Source: Patulibacter sp. (GTDB lineage: Bacteria; Actinomycetota; Thermoleophilia; Solirubrobacterales; Solirubrobacteraceae). Taken from it: DNA of 6,869 nucleotides. The number at the start of each line of letters is the position of its first letter. Positions within the stretch are counted from its first letter, which is position 1. The notes under the pieces were generated by a model, which saw only the letters and a program-made list of their open reading frames with translations, was not told where the DNA came from and searched no databases. Location of the stretch: positions 1 through 6,869 of the forward strand of contig JALRCL010000794.1 of assembly GCA_023268575.1 (NCBI GenBank), read 5' to 3'. Positions 5,694 through 6,869 of this stretch are shown here, piece by piece. The translations under genes and the position numbers were made by a program.

Positions 5694-6869
5694 GGCGCAT
5701 CAGCGTCGACATCGGCGGCACCTTCACCGACTGCTTCCTCGTCTGGGACGACGAGCGGATCGAGGCGAAGGCGCTGACCACCCACCACAACCTCTCCGAG
5801 GGGTTCCTCGCCGCGCTCGCCACGGGCGCCGAGGAGCTCGGTGAGACCGTCGAGACCGTCCTGGAGGGCGTCGAGTCGGTGCGGTACGCCACGACGCTCG
5901 GGACGAACGCGCTGATCCAGCGCTCGGGACCGAAGCTCGGGCTCATCACGACCCTCGGCTACGAGGACACGGTGATCCTCGGACGCGGACTGCAGTACGG
6001 CGACGGCCTCACCGACCTGGAGAAGTCCGACCTGCCCGGCGCCAACCGGCCGACCCCGCTCATCGATCCCGAGCACATCGTCGGCATCCGCGAGCGCGTC
6101 GACCACGCCGGCGACGTCGTGGTGCCGGCCGACGAGGACGACATCCGCGCCGCGGTCCAGCGGCTCGTCGAGCAGGGCGTGCGCGGCTTCGTCGTCGTGC
6201 TGCTGCACTCGGTGATGAACCCGGTCCACGAGGACCTCGTCGAGCGGATCGTGCTCGAGGAGTACCCGGGGTCCTACCTCGGGGCGTTCCCGATCGTCTG
6301 CTCCCACGACGTCTCGCTGAAGAAGGGCGAGTACGCGCGCTCGATGTCGGCGATCCTCGACGCGTACCTGCACCGCGAGATGCAGCACGGCCTGCGGTCG
6401 CTGGAGCGCGCGCTGCGCGAGCGCGGCTACCGCCGGCCGATGCAGATCGTCCACAACTCCGGCGGCATGTCGCAGCTCAACCGCACGCACGCGCTGCAGA
6501 CGATCCACGCCGGCCCGGTCGCGGGGCTCAACGCCGCCGAGCAGGTCTCCGACGAGCTCGGCCTGGAGGAGCTCATCACCGTCGACATGGGCGGGACGTC
6601 GTTCGACATCGGCCTCGTCACCGGCGGCGGCATCCGCTTCTACGAGTTCGACCCGATCGTCGATCGCTGGCGGGTGCAGATCCCGATGGTCTCGATGGTC
6701 GCCCTCGGGGCCGGCGGCGGCTCGATCGCCCGCTACGACTCGACCCACGAGAGCATCACCGTCGGGCCCGACAGCGCCGGGTCCGACCCCGGGCCGGTCT
6801 GCTTCGACATGGGCGGCCGCCAGCCGACGGTGACCGACGCGAACCTCGTGCTCGGCTACCTCGATCCCG
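5690..6869 (+). CDS. Second HyuA-like ATPase subunit, acetophenone carboxylase alpha-prime-type (partial, 3' end missing)
   Basis: The first 393 codons of a second hydantoinase A/oxoprolinase-family protein; the frame is still open at the window edge. The N-terminus MRRISVDIGGTFTD places the first phosphate loop at residues 7-14, and TTLGTNALIQRSG follows at 68-80. Between these and the core comes ILGRGLQYGDGLTDL (96-110), a segment of about 23 residues absent from the neighbouring paralogue. Later motifs are HNSGGMSQ (255-262), HAGPVAG (273-279), DMGGTSFDIG (299-308), LGAGGGSIARYD (339-350) and DPGPVCFDMGG (366-376). It is diverged from the 3430-5316 protein, so it is a distinct subunit and not a recent copy. 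In acetophenone carboxylase the third gene, apcC, also encodes a second HyuA-like subunit of about 87 kDa. On that model roughly half the gene lies beyond the window, followed by a HyuB-like gene. It overlaps the gamma-like gene by 4 bases. Confidence 0.88.
   Translation, partial: MRRISVDIGGTFTDCFLVWDDERIEAKALTTHHNLSEGFLAALATGAEELGETVETVLEGVESVRYATTLGTNALIQRSGPKLGLITTLGYEDTVILGRGLQYGDGLTDLEKSDLPGANRPTPLIDPEHIVGIRERVDHAGDVVVPADEDDIRAAVQRLVEQGVRGFVVVLLHSVMNPVHEDLVERIVLEEYPGSYLGAFPIVCSHDVSLKKGEYARSMSAILDAYLHREMQHGLRSLERALRERGYRRPMQIVHNSGGMSQLNRTHALQTIHAGPVAGLNAAEQVSDELGLEELITVDMGGTSFDIGLVTGGGIRFYEFDPIVDRWRVQIPMVSMVALGAGGGSIARYDSTHESITVGPDSAGSDPGPVCFDMGGRQPTVTDANLVLGYLDP

Noticed and set aside
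5546..6748. A 400-codon minus-strand open frame opposite the second HyuA-like gene.
   Set aside because: No domain is recognisable, and the plus strand carries intact HyuA motifs through the same region.
3430..6869. Reading the two HyuA-like genes as an ordinary hydantoinase or 5-oxoprolinase.
   Set aside because: Those systems pair one HyuA with one HyuB and have no gamma-type zinc-ribbon subunit. Two distinct HyuA-like genes flanking a gamma-like gene fit acetophenone carboxylase better, although the substrate stays open.
3430..6869. The two HyuA-like genes as a recent tandem duplication.
   Set aside because: The proteins differ through most of their length, differ by an internal segment of about 23 residues and have different loop motifs, so the divergence is old and functional.

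Overview
This is a very GC-rich window whose genes end codons almost always in G or C. It has no mobile element, RNA gene or CRISPR signal. The base composition, the GAF plus PucR-type regulator and the gene style suggest a high-GC actinobacterium. A soil-type member of the Thermoleophilia/Solirubrobacterales is possible, but that placement is a guess from general look and not from a marker gene.

Layout: one regulator gene on the minus strand (6-1715) is divided by a 142-base divergent intergenic region (1716-1857) from a tightly packed plus-strand operon. The operon reads: an ANL-family acyl-CoA ligase (1858-3420); a HyuA-like hydantoinase/oxoprolinase-family ATPase subunit (3430-5316); a small four-cysteine protein resembling the gamma subunit of acetone carboxylase (5319-5693); and a second, different HyuA-like subunit (5690 onward) that is cut off by the window end at codon 393. 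Gaps between the plus-strand genes are 9 bases, 2 bases and a 4-base ATGA overlap, so they are very probably co-transcribed and translationally coupled.

The order HyuA-like, small zinc-binding-type gamma, second HyuA-like is the arrangement known for acetophenone carboxylase (apcA-apcB-apcC, followed by the HyuB-like apcD). It differs from acetone carboxylase (one HyuA-like, one HyuB-like, then gamma) and from simple hydantoinase or 5-oxoprolinase pairs. Together with the upstream CoA ligase this suggests a ketone-degradation pathway. An ATP-dependent carboxylase would turn a ketone into a beta-keto acid, the ligase would activate it with CoA, and a thiolase outside the window would cleave it. 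The true substrate cannot be read from the sequence. The HyuB-like catalytic partner is predicted just beyond base 6869.

The divergent GAF-PucR regulator is the natural candidate to sense the substrate or an intermediate and control the operon. The shared intergenic region holds two clear dyad symmetries and a repeated CCGTGCG word that could be its operators.
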